Origin: Clostridia bacterium
Lineage (GTDB): Bacteria > Bacillota > Clostridia > Christensenellales > Aristaeellaceae
Length of the DNA: 64,000 nt
NCBI GenBank assembly: GCA_017410455.1
Contig: JAFQQT010000093.1
Location: forward strand, 46,514-110,513
Direction of reading: 5' to 3'
The position numbers and the translations under genes were made by a program. The notes under the pieces were generated by a model. The model was not told where the DNA came from. It saw only the letters and a list, made by a program, of their open reading frames with translations, and made no database searches. This document shows, one piece after another, positions 26,031 to 34,839 of the stretch (the first letter of the stretch is position 1; each line of letters starts with the position of its first letter).

Positions 26031-28556
26031 TCACTGGATATCCAGCACCTCGTAATCCTCTTCTTCCACCGCTGCACGCAGCACCGCATCCTCCACCGGA
26101 TGGCTGAGCGTCACGCGGGCCACGCCCTCCGTGTGGCTGGCTTCGGCATGGGTCACGCCGTCGATGGCCTCCAGCGCGCGCTTCACCATCGCCTCGCAAT
26201 GGCCGCACATCATGCCCTCGATGCGCATCGTGCGCATGGTGGCCTGCGCAGGCAGGTTGATTTCCGGCAGCTCCACCGGGGCGATGGCCCGGTCACGCCG
26301 TGCATCGTGCATGCGGGTGAGGTTGAGACGCAGGGCGTTGGACACCACGCAGAAGCTGGACAGGCTCATCGCCGCTGCCCCGAACATGGGGCTCAGTTCC
26401 CAGCCCAGCAGCCCGGCAAACAAACCAGCCGCCAGCGGAATGCCCAGCACATTGTAGCAAAAGGCCCAGAACAGGTTCTGGTGAATGCTCCGCAGGGTCG
26501 CGCGGCTCAGGCGGATGGCCGCGACCACGTCCGTCAGGCGGCTGTTAACCAGCACAACATCCGCAGCGTCGATGGCCACATCCGCGCCCGCGCCAATGGC
26601 GACGCCCACATCCGCCCGCGTCAGGGCCGGAGCGTCGTTGATGCCGTCGCCCACCATGGCGACCCTGCCCGCCTCCGCCAGCTGGCGGATGACACTCTCC
26701 TTGCCATCCGGCTTCACGCCCGCAATGACCCGGTCGACGCCAGCCTGCTGGCCAATAGCACGGGCGGTACGCTCATTGTCGCCGGTGAGCATCACCACGC
26801 GGATGCCCATGCCCTGCAGCTCGCGAACTGCGCGGGGGCTGTCCTCCTTGATGGCGTCCGCCACGGCGATCATCCCCAGGAATTCACCGTCGCGGATAAA
26901 GAGCAGCGGGGTCTTGCCGCCACCCGCCAGCGCATCCGCCCGCTGCAGCACCTCAGCGTCCAGCCTGATCTGCTGGCTGATGAAGGCCAGGCTGCCGCCG
27001 GTCAGCTGGCGGCCGTTAATGCGGGCAGTCAGGCCATTGCCGGGCAGGGCGCGGAAGTCCGTCACCACGGATGCAGCTGCGCAATCGCATGTGGCAAGCT
27101 CCCCCGCGCGGGCAAGGATGGCCCGGGCGAGCGGGTGCTCGCTCTTCTCCTCCAGGGCAGCGGCCAGGGTCAGCAGCTCATCCTCCGACATGCCGCCTGC
27201 CGGCAGCACATCCGTCACCCGGGGTTGTCCGGTGGTGATGGTGCCGGTCTTGTCCAGCGCGACGATCTGCACACGGCCCGCCATCTCCAGTGAAGCCGCT
27301 GTCTTGAACAGCACGCCGTTCTTCGCGCCCATGCCGTTGCCCACCATGATGGCCACCGGCGTGGCAAGACCCAGCGCGCAGGGGCAGCTGATGACCAGCA
27401 CGGCGATGGCGCGCCCCAACGCATGCCCGATATCCGGGTCAATGAGCATCCAAATGGCAAAGGTGACCACGGCGATGGCGATCACCACCGGCACAAACAC
27501 GCCGCTGACCCGGTCAGCCACCTTGGCGATAGGCGCCTTCGTGGCCGCTGCATCCGACACCATGCGGATGATCTGGCTCAGCGTCGTGTCCTCCCCCACG
27601 CGGGTTGCCTCGCATTTGAGGAAGCCGCTACCATTCACCGTCGCAGCGGACACCGCATCCCCTTGCGCCTTGTCCACCGGGATGCTCTCGCCCGTCAGCG
27701 CGGCCTCGTTCACCGGGGAATCCCCCTCCAGCACCACGCCATCCACCGGGATGCTCTCACCCGGGCGCACCAGGAATACATCGCCCTTCTTCACCTGCTG
27801 GATGGGCACGGTCTTCTCCCTGCCGTCCAGCAGGATCGTGGCCGTCTGGGGCGCAAGCTTCATCAGGGAGCGCAGGGCGTCCGTGGTCTTTCCCTTGCTG
27901 CGCGCCTCCAGCATCTTGCCCACGGTGATCAGCGTGAGGATCATCGCGGCGGACTCGTAGTAGAATCCGTGCAGATAGTGCGCGACCATCTCCGGCGCAT
28001 GCAGCTGCGCGTGCGTCATGGCGAAGGTCTGCCACAGGCTGTAGACAAAGGATGCCATCGACCCCATGGCCACCAGCGTATCCATGTTGGGCGAGCGCTT
28101 CCACAGCGACCTGAAGCCGCTGATGAAGAATTTCTGGTTGATGACCATGACGATGGCCGTCAGCACCAGTTCCACCAGCGCGATGGCCAGCGGGTTCTCC
28201 GCCAGCACGCCAGGCAGCGGCCAGCCCCACATCACATGCCCCATGGACACATACATCAATACCAGCAGGAAGCCCAGCGACCACAGCAGCCGGCGTTTCA
28301 GCAGCGGCGTTTCGTGATCCGCCAGGGGATCTGCCGCCGTTTCCGCGGCTTTCTCTGCGCCCCTGACCGATGCGCCGTAGCCGGCTTCCGTCACCGCACG
28401 GATGATCGCTGCGTCATCCGCCGTGCCCTCCACGCCCATGGCGTTGGTCAGCAGCGACACGGACACCGCCGTCACGCCCGGTACCTTCGTAACCGCCTTC
28501 TCCACCCGCGCGGAACACGCCGCACAGGTCATGCCCGTTACATTGAATTGCTTCAT
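26031..28556 (-). CDS. copA: copper-exporting P-type ATPase CopA with N- and C-terminal HMA domains
   Basis: 841 aa P1B-type ATPase that pumps Cu(I) out of the cell. The N-terminal HMA domain has GMTCAAC (Cys11, Cys14). The membrane metal motif SCPCALG is near residue 391, the actuator has LTGES, the phosphorylated Asp lies in DKTGTIT near 434, and [10 protein letters not shown] marks the ATP hinge. Unusually, a second HMA domain with GMMCGHC is fused at the C-terminus (~778-841), where a free CopZ chaperone gene is missing. csoR lies directly upstream and the shared promoter carries CsoR-like operators. Confidence 0.95.
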   Translation of the reverse strand: MKQFNVTGMTCAACSARVEKAVTKVPGVTAVSVSLLTNAMGVEGTADDAAIIRAVTEAGYGASVRGAEKAAETAADPLADHETPLLKRRLLWSLGFLLVLMYVSMGHVMWGWPLPGVLAENPLAIALVELVLTAIVMVINQKFFISGFRSLWKRSPNMDTLVAMGSMASFVYSLWQTFAMTHAQLHAPEMVAHYLHGFYYESAAMILTLITVGKMLEARSKGKTTDALRSLMKLAPQTATILLDGREKTVPIQQVKKGDVFLVRPGESIPVDGVVLEGDSPVNEAALTGESIPVDKAQGDAVSAATVNGSGFLKCEATRVGEDTTLSQIIRMVSDAAATKAPIAKVADRVSGVFVPVVIAIAVVTFAIWMLIDPDIGHALGRAIAVLVISCPCALGLATPVAIMVGNGMGAKNGVLFKTAASLEMAGRVQIVALDKTGTITTGQPRVTDVLPAGGMSEDELLTLAAALEEKSEHPLARAILARAGELATCDCAAASVVTDFRALPGNGLTARINGRQLTGGSLAFISQQIRLDAEVLQRADALAGGGKTPLLFIRDGEFLGMIAVADAIKEDSPRAVRELQGMGIRVVMLTGDNERTARAIGQQAGVDRVIAGVKPDGKESVIRQLAEAGRVAMVGDGINDAPALTRADVGVAIGAGADVAIDAADVVLVNSRLTDVVAAIRLSRATLRSIHQNLFWAFCYNVLGIPLAAGLFAGLLGWELSPMFGAAAMSLSSFCVVSNALRLNLTRMHDARRDRAIAPVELPEINLPAQATMRTMRIEGMMCGHCEAMVKRALEAIDGVTHAEASHTEGVARVTLSHPVEDAVLRAAVEEEDYEVLDIQ

Positions 28557-28570
28557 CGCCTTCGCCCCTC

Positions 28571-28873
28571 TCAGCGCATATATTTTCGGATCACGTCCAT
28601 CAGCTCGTCCAGCGCCTCGTCATGCCCCTGACGCACCTGCTCGGCAACGCAGGTGCGGATGTGCTCGCAGAGCATCGTCCGGGCGAAGCTGTCCATGGCC
28701 GCCGATACTGCAGCCGCCTGCGTCAGCACGTCCGGACAGTATGCGTCCCGCTCCACCATGCTGCGCACGCCCCTGATCTGCCCTTCGATGCGGCTCAGCC
28801 GGTTCAGCAGCGCCTTCTTTTCCTCTTCCGTGCGGATCTTCGTCCGTATACCGCATGTGCACTGTGTTTCCAT
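28571..28873 (-). CDS. csoR: copper-sensing repressor CsoR
   Basis: 100 aa, all-helical DUF156 repressor. The Cu(I) ligand triad Cys-His-Cys is intact: Cys46 (AYCPDV), His71 and Cys75 (CEHIRTC). The N-terminus carries an extra CTCG motif. GGAGG six bases before ATG 28873 fixes the start; the frame extends upstream through the promoter and cannot be coding there. It lies 14 bases ahead of copA. Copper binding is expected to release it from the two operators at 28895-28935. Confidence 0.93.
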   Translation of the reverse strand: METQCTCGIRTKIRTEEEKKALLNRLSRIEGQIRGVRSMVERDAYCPDVLTQAAAVSAAMDSFARTMLCEHIRTCVAEQVRQGHDEALDELMDVIRKYMR

Positions 28874-28894
28874 CTTCATCCTCCAGAAGCCATT

Positions 28895-28910
28895 ATACCC
28901 TGCCGGGTAT
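28895..28910 (-). promoter_or_regulatory. CsoR operator, perfect palindrome
   Basis: ATACCC-TGCC-GGGTAT, overlapping the transcription start and leader of csoR-copA. It resembles known CsoR boxes (ATACCC-N5-GGTAT type). Confidence 0.75.
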
Positions 28911-28913
28911 CTC

Positions 28914-28942
28914 ATTATATACCCCCAGCCCGTATCTGTCAA
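28914..28942 (-). promoter_or_regulatory. csoR-copA promoter with a second CsoR-like site in its spacer
   Basis: On the minus strand TTGACA (28937-28942), 17-base spacer, TATAAT (28914-28919). The spacer and -10 edge contain the imperfect palindrome ATACCCCCAGCCCGTAT (28919-28935), so bound repressor would block polymerase. Confidence 0.85.
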
Positions 28943-28948
28943 GACATG

Positions 28949-28976
28949 AAAAATCCGCACCATTTCTGATGCGGAT
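28949..28976 (-). terminator. terminator of the SH3-domain gene
   Basis: ATCCGCA (28953-28959) pairs with TGCGGAT (28970-28976); T run on the minus strand (A run 28949-28953). Confidence 0.82.
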
Positions 28977-28998
28977 GCGTGGATGACAGGATGACCCG

Positions 28999-30141
28999 TC
29001 AGTTGCCCAGCAGGGTCGTGAGGCCCGAGGAGATCCAGCCATACTCGCCCTCAACCCAGATCTTGTACCAGACCTTGCCGGTGTTGCCGATGCGGCAGTC
29101 GAGGATCTCGTAGCACTGGTTCTGCGTCACATAGCCGACAGTAGCCGTGTTCGTGTTTGGTTCCTTGCGCACATGGGCGCTGGAGGGGTTGATTCGGATC
29201 CAGCGGCCGATGAGGTGCGTGGAGGTCTGTTGATAGTCCGCGAAGGGATCCTCCGGCACGATCGGCACGCCATAGGCGGTCCCCTCTGAGTTGCCGTCCA
29301 GGGTCACAAGGCCCGAGGAAACCCAGCACAGGCGGCCATTGATGCGCACCTGGTACCAGTCCTTGCCGGTGTTGCCCATCTCCCAGTCCAGCACCTGCAG
29401 CACATCGCCCCGATGGACGTAGTTGACGAAGTCGTAGTTGGTACCGGGGCCGGAGCGGGCGTTGCCGCTCTCCACCCATACGGTGACGTAGCGGCCAACA
29501 GGGTTGACGTAGCCGCTGTTGTAATCGTCGCCAGGCAGGAGCGTCGCCCCATTGTCATCGGGGATGAGCGTGGGGCCGTCGCTCCACCATTCATCGGGGT
29601 AGGTGTCCATGCCGTAGAAGTCATAGCCACCAGCCACCGCGTCCAGCGGCACCCACACGCGGGTCGCGCCCTTTGTCGAGGCGGAGGTATCCACAAGCGC
29701 GAAGTTGTTCTCCACTTCCATCACGCGGCAGTTGCCATCCTTGTAGAGCATGATGTCGCCATAGTAATGGTAGTCATACCCCGGGCCGGCATAGCCATAT
29801 GTGCTATAGTTCAGCCAGCTGTAGGCCAGGATGGACTCATCCGGGATGCTGTAGAGGTCCGTGCTGATGCGCCAGTTGCCGGTGTAGACGCGGTACTTCT
29901 CGCGCCCGGAAGTGAACTCCACCTGCAGCCAGTAGATCTCGTTCCTGTCATCCCACACCTTTGTGTGGATGGTGACCTCCGCTCCCCTGTAGAGGAAGGA
30001 ACCCGGCTCCGTGTAGCTGGTGCTGGGGCCCGAGCGGGTCGCGATGCGGTTCTCAACGACGTATCCGGACGTGGCAGCCATCGCTGGCACGCACCCCAGC
30101 AGCAGCATGATCACCAGCATCGTCGCAAGCATTCTCTTCAT
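28999..30141 (-). CDS. secreted protein with three bacterial SH3 domains
   Basis: 380 aa. The signal peptide has both an LLGC lipobox-like sequence and an AMA|AT cleavage site. SH3b modules lie at ~27-90 (ATRSGPSTSYTEPG), ~215-290 (NARSGPGTNYDFVNYVHRG) and ~310-378 (AHVRKEPNTNTATVGYV). SH3b domains commonly bind peptidoglycan peptides or glycans. The region between domains one and two is Tyr/Asp-rich and unassigned. AAGGAGG precedes the ATG. A likely partner of the PG-binding protein upstream at 30297 in the cell wall; no catalytic domain is present. Confidence 0.85.
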   Translation of the reverse strand: MKRMLATMLVIMLLLGCVPAMAATSGYVVENRIATRSGPSTSYTEPGSFLYRGAEVTIHTKVWDDRNEIYWLQVEFTSGREKYRVYTGNWRISTDLYSIPDESILAYSWLNYSTYGYAGPGYDYHYYGDIMLYKDGNCRVMEVENNFALVDTSASTKGATRVWVPLDAVAGGYDFYGMDTYPDEWWSDGPTLIPDDNGATLLPGDDYNSGYVNPVGRYVTVWVESGNARSGPGTNYDFVNYVHRGDVLQVLDWEMGNTGKDWYQVRINGRLCWVSSGLVTLDGNSEGTAYGVPIVPEDPFADYQQTSTHLIGRWIRINPSSAHVRKEPNTNTATVGYVTQNQCYEILDCRIGNTGKVWYKIWVEGEYGWISSGLTTLLGN

Positions 30142-30219
30142 GGTTACAGCCTCCTTCTATTGACATGTCCGGCCTTCCGGATCATCCTTTCATCCATATC
30201 AACGGAAGAATGCACCATT

Positions 30220-30250
30220 TTATTCCCAGCGTGAAAATTTTGTGAACGCA
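30220..30250 (-). promoter_or_regulatory. possible promoter of the SH3-domain gene
   Basis: On the minus strand TTCACA is followed 18 bases later by TAAAAT; weak match, overlapping the foot of the upstream gene's terminator. Confidence 0.35.
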
Positions 30251-30280
30251 AAAAGCGACGCTCCCGCAAGAGAGCGTCGC
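30250..30280 (-). terminator. terminator of the PG-binding-repeat gene
   Basis: GCGACGCTC (30255-30263) pairs perfectly with GAGCGTCGC (30272-30280); T run on the minus strand. Confidence 0.88.
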
Positions 30281-30296
30281 CAGTGGGAATCGGGAT

Positions 30297-32807
30297 TTAC
30301 CAGGTCGCCTGCAGCGCCTGGGCCTCACACTTCTGATGATCCTCGTCCACGCGGTCGGTGCCGTGGGTCTTGGAGCCGTAGAAATGCAGGCAGAACTGGC
30401 CATCAAAATCGTTGCTGGCAATGGTGTCGTCGCCGTGCTCCTCACCATAGATGGAGCAGGCATACACGCGTCCATTGTAAAGCACCAGCATCGGACGACG
30501 ACGGTAGTTGAACTCGCCGCCGTAGATCTTGCGCATGATCGCGGTATCCGCCGCCGTCAGCGGCTCCGCGTCCAGGTGATAAGAGCCGCCCTGGCGCTTG
30601 GCAGTGAAGACATAGCCGGTACGGACATCCTTGACCTGGAAGATCGCGCCGCGCGGAATGCGGGAGGAGCCGCCGTTGAACCAGTCAAGGCGCTCGGTGA
30701 TGTACTTGCTGCTGGAGGCCGCACCGGCGCTGACCGCGCTGGAGGAGACCATCTTCTTGAGCGTCGATTCACCCGCGATGCCGTCCTGGGTCAGGCCGTT
30801 GTTGCGCTGGAAGGCGATGACCGCCTGGCGGGTGCCATAGCCGTACTCGCCATCGACGGTGCCGGTGTAATAGCCCAGTTCCTTCAGGCGCTTCTGCATT
30901 GCAGACACCTGGTCGCTGGTATCGCCGGGCTTGAGGGTCTGGTTGGTCTTCAGCGTCGTGTCAGTGGTGCCGGAAGAGCCGGAGCTGCCGGAGCTGGAGG
31001 AGCCGGAAGAGCTGGAGCTGCCCGCCGCCACAGCAGAGGAGGAGTTCAGCTTCTTGAGGGTCGCAGGGCCGGCGATGCCGTCCACCGTCAGGCCGTTGCG
31101 GGTCTGGAAGGCCATGACCGCCGTGCGGGTGGCAGAGCCATACACGCCATCGCGGGAGGCGCTGTAGTAGCCCAGCTCCTTGAGGCGGTACTGGAGTTCC
31201 TTCACCTCGTCGCCGGAATCGCCGGGACGCAGCACGCCATCGTCCTTCTCGTCATCCTTCTGGTCATCGTCAGCCGTATCGTCCTCAGCCTTCTTGGCGG
31301 AGGAGGAGTTGAGGCAGGTCAGCGTCTTGCCACCCGCCACGCCGTCAACCGTCAGGCCGTTGCGAGTCTGGAAGGCCTTCACGGCCGCCACCGTCTGCGT
31401 GCCATAGCTGCCGTCGATGGAACCCTTGTAGTAGCCCAGCTCCTTCAGGCGCTTCTGCAGGGTGCGGACTTCCTCACCGTAAGCGCCGGCGCGGAGTTCC
31501 TCAGTGACCACTTTATCCTCATCCTCATCCTCGGCTTCCTTGGCAGAGGAGGAGTAGAGCACCTTCAGCGTATCAGTGCCGGCAACGCCGTCCACCGTCA
31601 GCTTGTTGCGCTCCTGGAAGGCACGCACGGCCTTGATGGTGCCGGAACCATACACGCCGTCAATGGAGCCGCTGTAGTAGCCCAGCTTCTTGAGCTTCTC
31701 CTGCAGGGTCTTGACCGCCTGGCCGCGGCTGCCCTCGCGCAGGGTGCCGTCGTCGGTCGTGTCCTCTTCCTTCTCGTCCTCGGCGTCGTCTGCCGCCTTC
31801 TTGGCGGAGGAGGAGTAGAGCACCTTCTGGGTGTTGGCACCGGCCACGCCGTCCACCGTCAGCTTGTTGCGCTCCTGGAAGGCACGGATGGCCTTGATGG
31901 TGCCGGAGCCGTACACGCCGTCGATGGAGCCGCTGTAGTAGCCCAGGGCCTTCAGGCGGGTCTGCAGCTTCTTGACCTTATCGCCGCGGCTGCCGCTGCG
32001 CAGCTCGGTGTATTCCTCGGTGGACTCGTTCTGCTCGGGCTCCTTCTCATCTTCCGCAGCCTTGGCGGAGGAGGAGTAGAGCACCTTCTGGGTGCTGGGG
32101 CCGGCAACGCCATCCACAGTCAGCTTGTTGCGCTCCTGGAAGGCGCGGATGGCCTTGATGGTGCCGGAGCCATACACACCGTCGATGGAGCCGGTGTAGT
32201 AGCCCAGTTCCTTCAGGCGGGTCTGCAGCTTCTTGACCTCGGTGCCCTTGCTGCCCTCGCGCAGGGTCGTATCATCGCTGGCAGAGGTGCTGCTGGACTC
32301 CGCCGCCTTGGCAGAGGAGCTTTCCAGCGCCTTGAGCGTGGCAGGACCCGCCACGCCGTCCGCCGTGAGGCCGTTGCGCTTCTGGAAAGCCTTGACGGCC
32401 TCCTCGGTCTTCTCGCCGAACACGCCGTCCGCCGAACCGGTCAGGTAGCCCAGTTCCTTCAGGCGCTTCTGCATCGCCTTCACTTCGCTGCCGCGGTCAT
32501 TCAGGCGGAGAGTCTTCTCTTCCTCTGCGCTGGGAACTTCGCCACTCACCTTGACATAGCGGCTCATGACATAGCCGGTATACTTGCCATACCTGACCTT
32601 GTACCAGCTGCCATCCTGATGGATGACCTCAATCTCCTGGCCACGCCCGAGCGTCTGAAGCGCCTCGGACTTGGTGGACATCTCCTCGCGCAGCACCAGC
32701 GAATCCACACTGACCGTGCCGGTGATCGCCAGCGCCGCAGAGGTCATCATGACCATCACCAGAGCCAGCAGCAGGGTAACAAGCCAGCGTCTTCCGTTGT
32801 GAATCAT
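30297..32807 (-). CDS. secreted protein with SH3 domain and seven peptidoglycan-binding repeats
   Basis: 836 aa. Signal peptide (residues ~1-27), one SH3b domain (~28-90), then seven PG_binding_1 modules, each with the pattern V..LQ.RLKELGYY.GS.DG.YG..T..A..AFQ..N.LT.DG.AG, separated by Ser/Ala/Lys- and Glu/Asp-rich linkers. The last ~135 residues form a distinct domain (YACSIYGEEHGDDTIASND then HFYGSKTHGTDRVDEDHQ) found at the end of such clostridial proteins; its function is unknown to me, though the His/Asp/Cys content leaves an enzymatic role possible. GGAG spaces best for ATG 32807 rather than 32816. A WalR-like box lies upstream. Confidence 0.88.
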   Translation of the reverse strand: MIHNGRRWLVTLLLALVMVMMTSAALAITGTVSVDSLVLREEMSTKSEALQTLGRGQEIEVIHQDGSWYKVRYGKYTGYVMSRYVKVSGEVPSAEEEKTLRLNDRGSEVKAMQKRLKELGYLTGSADGVFGEKTEEAVKAFQKRNGLTADGVAGPATLKALESSSAKAAESSSTSASDDTTLREGSKGTEVKKLQTRLKELGYYTGSIDGVYGSGTIKAIRAFQERNKLTVDGVAGPSTQKVLYSSSAKAAEDEKEPEQNESTEEYTELRSGSRGDKVKKLQTRLKALGYYSGSIDGVYGSGTIKAIRAFQERNKLTVDGVAGANTQKVLYSSSAKKAADDAEDEKEEDTTDDGTLREGSRGQAVKTLQEKLKKLGYYSGSIDGVYGSGTIKAVRAFQERNKLTVDGVAGTDTLKVLYSSSAKEAEDEDEDKVVTEELRAGAYGEEVRTLQKRLKELGYYKGSIDGSYGTQTVAAVKAFQTRNGLTVDGVAGGKTLTCLNSSSAKKAEDDTADDDQKDDEKDDGVLRPGDSGDEVKELQYRLKELGYYSASRDGVYGSATRTAVMAFQTRNGLTVDGIAGPATLKKLNSSSAVAAGSSSSSGSSSSGSSGSSGTTDTTLKTNQTLKPGDTSDQVSAMQKRLKELGYYTGTVDGEYGYGTRQAVIAFQRNNGLTQDGIAGESTLKKMVSSSAVSAGAASSSKYITERLDWFNGGSSRIPRGAIFQVKDVRTGYVFTAKRQGGSYHLDAEPLTAADTAIMRKIYGGEFNYRRRPMLVLYNGRVYACSIYGEEHGDDTIASNDFDGQFCLHFYGSKTHGTDRVDEDHQKCEAQALQATW
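31547..32200 (-). repeat. three near-identical internal gene repeats, period 261 bases
   Basis: Modules 2, 3 and 4 of the PG-binding protein are nearly identical at DNA level; for example GAGTAGAGC recurs at 31552, 31813 and 32074, exactly 261 bases apart. This points to recent in-frame duplication. Confidence 0.8.
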
Positions 32808-32831
32808 GAGAAACATCTCCTTTCAGAGTAT

Positions 32832-32860
32832 AATATATTACATTTTTATTTCATTGTCAA
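32832..32860 (-). promoter_or_regulatory. sigma-A promoter of the PG-binding-repeat gene
   Basis: On the minus strand TTGACA (32855-32860), 17-base spacer, TATATT (32832-32837). The surrounding ~120 bases are strikingly AT-rich for this genome. Confidence 0.78.
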
Positions 32861-32877
32861 CCACATTTTCGCATCTT

Positions 32878-32894
32878 CTTACATTTTTGTTACA
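32878..32894 (-). promoter_or_regulatory. WalR (YycF)-like binding site
   Basis: On the minus strand TGTAAC-N5-TGTAAG, against the WalR consensus TGTWAH-N5-TGTWAH (11 of 12). It ends 17 bases upstream of the -35, a normal activator position. A further TGTAAT is in the promoter spacer (32837-32842). Confidence 0.55.
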
Positions 32895-33011
32895 TTTGCA
32901 GATCGCGTAAGTATGGCAGGCAATGAGTACCCACCTTTATTATATAGTAAGAGCAGCAATCTGTAAAGAGCTTATCGGACACAAAATTCGAAAAAAACTT
33001 ATCCGGAGGGG
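32895..33011. other. AT-rich gap between divergent units
   Basis: Apart from the WalR-like box to its left and the rplJ promoter to its right, I see no gene or clear structure here. Confidence 0.6.
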
Positions 33012-33040
33012 TTGACAAGATAACAGCGGGGTGGTATAAT
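33012..33040 (+). promoter_or_regulatory. rplJ-rplL promoter
   Basis: TTGACA (33012-33017), 17-base spacer, TGGTATAAT extended -10 (TATAAT 33035-33040). Near-consensus, as expected for ribosomal protein genes. Confidence 0.9.
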
Positions 33041-33047
33041 GTCTGAG

Positions 33048-33178
33048 GTTTTGAAGAAGCCAGTGCCGTAGACAGCCGGTATCCGCAAGGATGTAAAGGG
33101 GTTTCCCCGCCTGCCGAGGTGTGAAGGATATAGCAGAACTTTGCTCATCCCTTGCACCTGTTGCAAGGGTTTTCTTTT
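33048..33178 (+). ncRNA. ribosomal protein L10 leader RNA with attenuator
   Basis: The leader between promoter and rplJ contains the conserved L10-leader elements AGACAGCCGGTATCCGCAAG and CCGCCTGCCGAGGTGTGAAG. It ends in an intrinsic terminator, CCCTTGCA (33149-33156) with TGCAAGGG (33162-33169) then TTTTCTTTT. In the known family, L10(L12)4 binds the leader and favours termination, giving autogenous control. Confidence 0.88.
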
Positions 33179-33209
33179 ACTCCAAACCATTGAGGAGGTG
33201 CAAGAAGAA

Positions 33210-33710
33210 ATGAGCAAGAATCGTGAGCTGAAGGTGCAGGTCGTTGCTGACATCGTTGAGAAGCTGAAGGCCTGCCAGTCCCTGGTTGTGTGCTCCTACT
33301 CCGGCCTGACCGTTGAGCAGGCGACCAACCTGCGCAAGCTCTGCCGCGAGAAGAACGTCCAGTACGTGGTTCTGAAGAACCGTCTGGTGCTGCGCGCGCT
33401 GCAGGAGCTGGGCTTCGAGGGCCTCGAGGGCCTGCTGGAGGGTCCCAATGCCTTCGTGTTCTCCATGGGCGATGTGACCGACGCTCCCAAGGTCGTCAAC
33501 GAGTTCATCGAGAAGAACAAGCTGCAGTCCCTGCAGATCAAGGGCGGTCTGATGGGCACTGAGGTGCTGGACGCCGCTGGCGTCAAGGCCATCGCCGCGC
33601 TGCCGAGCCGCGAGGAGCTGCTGGCCACTGTCGTGGGCTGCCTGATCTCCCCCGTCTCCAACCTGGTCGCCGTTCTGGAGCAGATCGCCGAGCAGAAGGA
33701 AGCTGCCTGA
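33210..33710 (+). CDS. rplJ: 50S ribosomal protein L10
   Basis: 166 aa. L10 forms the base of the ribosomal stalk and carries L7/L12 dimers on its C-terminal helix. The N-terminus KNRELKVQVVADIVEKLKAC and the SYSGLTVEQATNLRKLCREK segment are typical. The frame is open for 23 codons upstream, but those codons lie in the leader terminator; AGGAGGTGC before ATG 33210 supports this start, with somewhat long spacing. Upstream control is by the L10 leader. Confidence 0.96.
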   Translation: MSKNRELKVQVVADIVEKLKACQSLVVCSYSGLTVEQATNLRKLCREKNVQYVVLKNRLVLRALQELGFEGLEGLLEGPNAFVFSMGDVTDAPKVVNEFIEKNKLQSLQIKGGLMGTEVLDAAGVKAIAALPSREELLATVVGCLISPVSNLVAVLEQIAEQKEAA

Positions 33711-33789
33711 TAACCCGGGTCGCTTGAACACACTGGCCGCCTGACGGCCAACACCAATCTGACATCTACAAATTTCGGAGGAAATAGAA

Positions 33790-34170
33790 ATGAACATTCA
33801 GGAGATTCTGGACGTTATCAAGGGTGCTACCCTGCTTGAGATCAAGGAACTGGTCGACGCCATGAAGGAAGAGTTCGGCGTGACCGGCGCTGTCGCCGTT
33901 GCCGGTGGCGCTGCCCCCGCTGCTGCCGCTGCTGAGGTCGAGGAGAAGACCGAGTTCGACGTCGTGCTGAAGGGCTTCGACGCTGCCGCCAAGCTGAAGG
34001 TTCTGAAGGTCGTCCGCGAAGTGTGCGGCCTGGGCCTGAAGGAAGCCAAGGACTTCGTCGAGGCTGCCGCCACCGCCCCCAAGACCGTCAAGGAAGGCCT
34101 GTCCAAGGAAGACGCCGAGAAGCTGGCTGCTCAGCTGAAGGAAGTCGGCGGCGACGTGGAGATCAAGTAA
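33790..34170 (+). CDS. rplL: 50S ribosomal protein L7/L12
   Basis: 126 aa, standard length. The N-terminal dimerisation domain is followed by an Ala/Gly-rich hinge ([17 protein letters not shown]) and the C-terminal factor-binding domain with [20 protein letters not shown]. It recruits translation GTPases at the stalk. TTCGGAGG precedes the ATG. A small hairpin (TGGCCG 33734-33739, CGGCCA 33745-33750) lies in the 79-base gap after rplJ and may tune relative expression. Confidence 0.97.
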   Translation: MNIQEILDVIKGATLLEIKELVDAMKEEFGVTGAVAVAGGAAPAAAAAEVEEKTEFDVVLKGFDAAAKLKVLKVVREVCGLGLKEAKDFVEAAATAPKTVKEGLSKEDAEKLAAQLKEVGGDVEIK

Positions 34171-34210
34171 TTCCGAGCCGCTCCGGCGGCAACGATTACC
34201 GCATCATCAG

Positions 34211-34237
34211 GGGATGCCCGCAAGGGCGTCCCTTTTT
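34211..34237 (+). terminator. terminator of rplJ-rplL
   Basis: GGGATGCCC (34211-34219), loop GCAA, GGGCGTCCC (34224-34232), then TTTTT. Confidence 0.92.
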
Positions 34238-34289
34238 CGTGCACAAATCAAGGCGGAGGAGACTGCCCTCCCCCGCCCCGTCTGTGCGC

Positions 34290-34787
34290 TCAACCATCAC
34301 GTCTGTATCCCTCCATGGTCAGCGGCGCGCCGTCAAACACGCTCGTTTCCGCTTCGTCACCCTCCGGCCAGCGCCTAAATCCGCAGCGCTCCAGGATACG
34401 CCGGCTGGGCATATTGAATGGAAAGCACCCGGCATGAATGGTCCTGTACCCCAGCTCCGCCAGGGTTTGGAGCGCGAGGGAAAACGCCTTGCCGCCCCAT
34501 CCCCCACCACGGTGCTGCGGATAGATCCAAATCGCCAGGTCCGGATGCTCAGGATCCGGGCTCAGGCGCAGTGAACCCAGTGTCCGCCCCGTGCTCAGTT
34601 CAACGACCGCCACCCAGAACGGAAAGCGTGCGATGTCCTGCGCCGCAAGCCATCCTCCGTCCGGCGGTGGAACGAAATTGAACCCCCTCTGCGTCGTCTC
34701 GTCCTGCCAGCAGGCGGTCCATTCAGCCATGTCCTCCTGCACAAAGGCACGCAGGGCGATGCGCCCGTCCGAGGCCAGGTACTGCAT
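34290..34787 (-). CDS. GNAT-family N-acetyltransferase
   Basis: 165 aa, RimJ/RimL-type acetyltransferase. The acetyl-CoA pyrophosphate-binding loop appears as QHRGGGWGGKAFSLAL near residue 95 and the C-terminal segment NMPSRRILERCGFRRW is typical of this subfamily. It could acetylate a ribosomal protein N-terminus or a small molecule; the substrate cannot be named. GTG 34799 and 34796 are in frame, but AGGTGG spans them and fits ATG 34787. It lies downstream of the M28 peptidase behind a hairpin. Confidence 0.88.
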   Translation of the reverse strand: MQYLASDGRIALRAFVQEDMAEWTACWQDETTQRGFNFVPPPDGGWLAAQDIARFPFWVAVVELSTGRTLGSLRLSPDPEHPDLAIWIYPQHRGGGWGGKAFSLALQTLAELGYRTIHAGCFPFNMPSRRILERCGFRRWPEGDEAETSVFDGAPLTMEGYRRDG

Positions 34788-34803
34788 GCTTTTCACCACC
34801 TGA

Positions 34804-34834
34804 AATCCGGCGGAAGACGCGCCTCCGCCGGATT
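34804..34834 (-). terminator. hairpin terminator after the M28 peptidase
   Basis: AATCCGGCGGA (34804-34814) pairs perfectly with TCCGCCGGATT (34824-34834). The following T stretch on the minus strand is short (TTTCA), so some read-through is likely. Confidence 0.65.
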
Positions 34835-34839
34835 GTGAA

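Noticed and set aside
30336-32966. 876-residue plus-strand frame
   Set aside because: Antisense to the PG-binding-repeat gene; low-complexity composition, no RBS.
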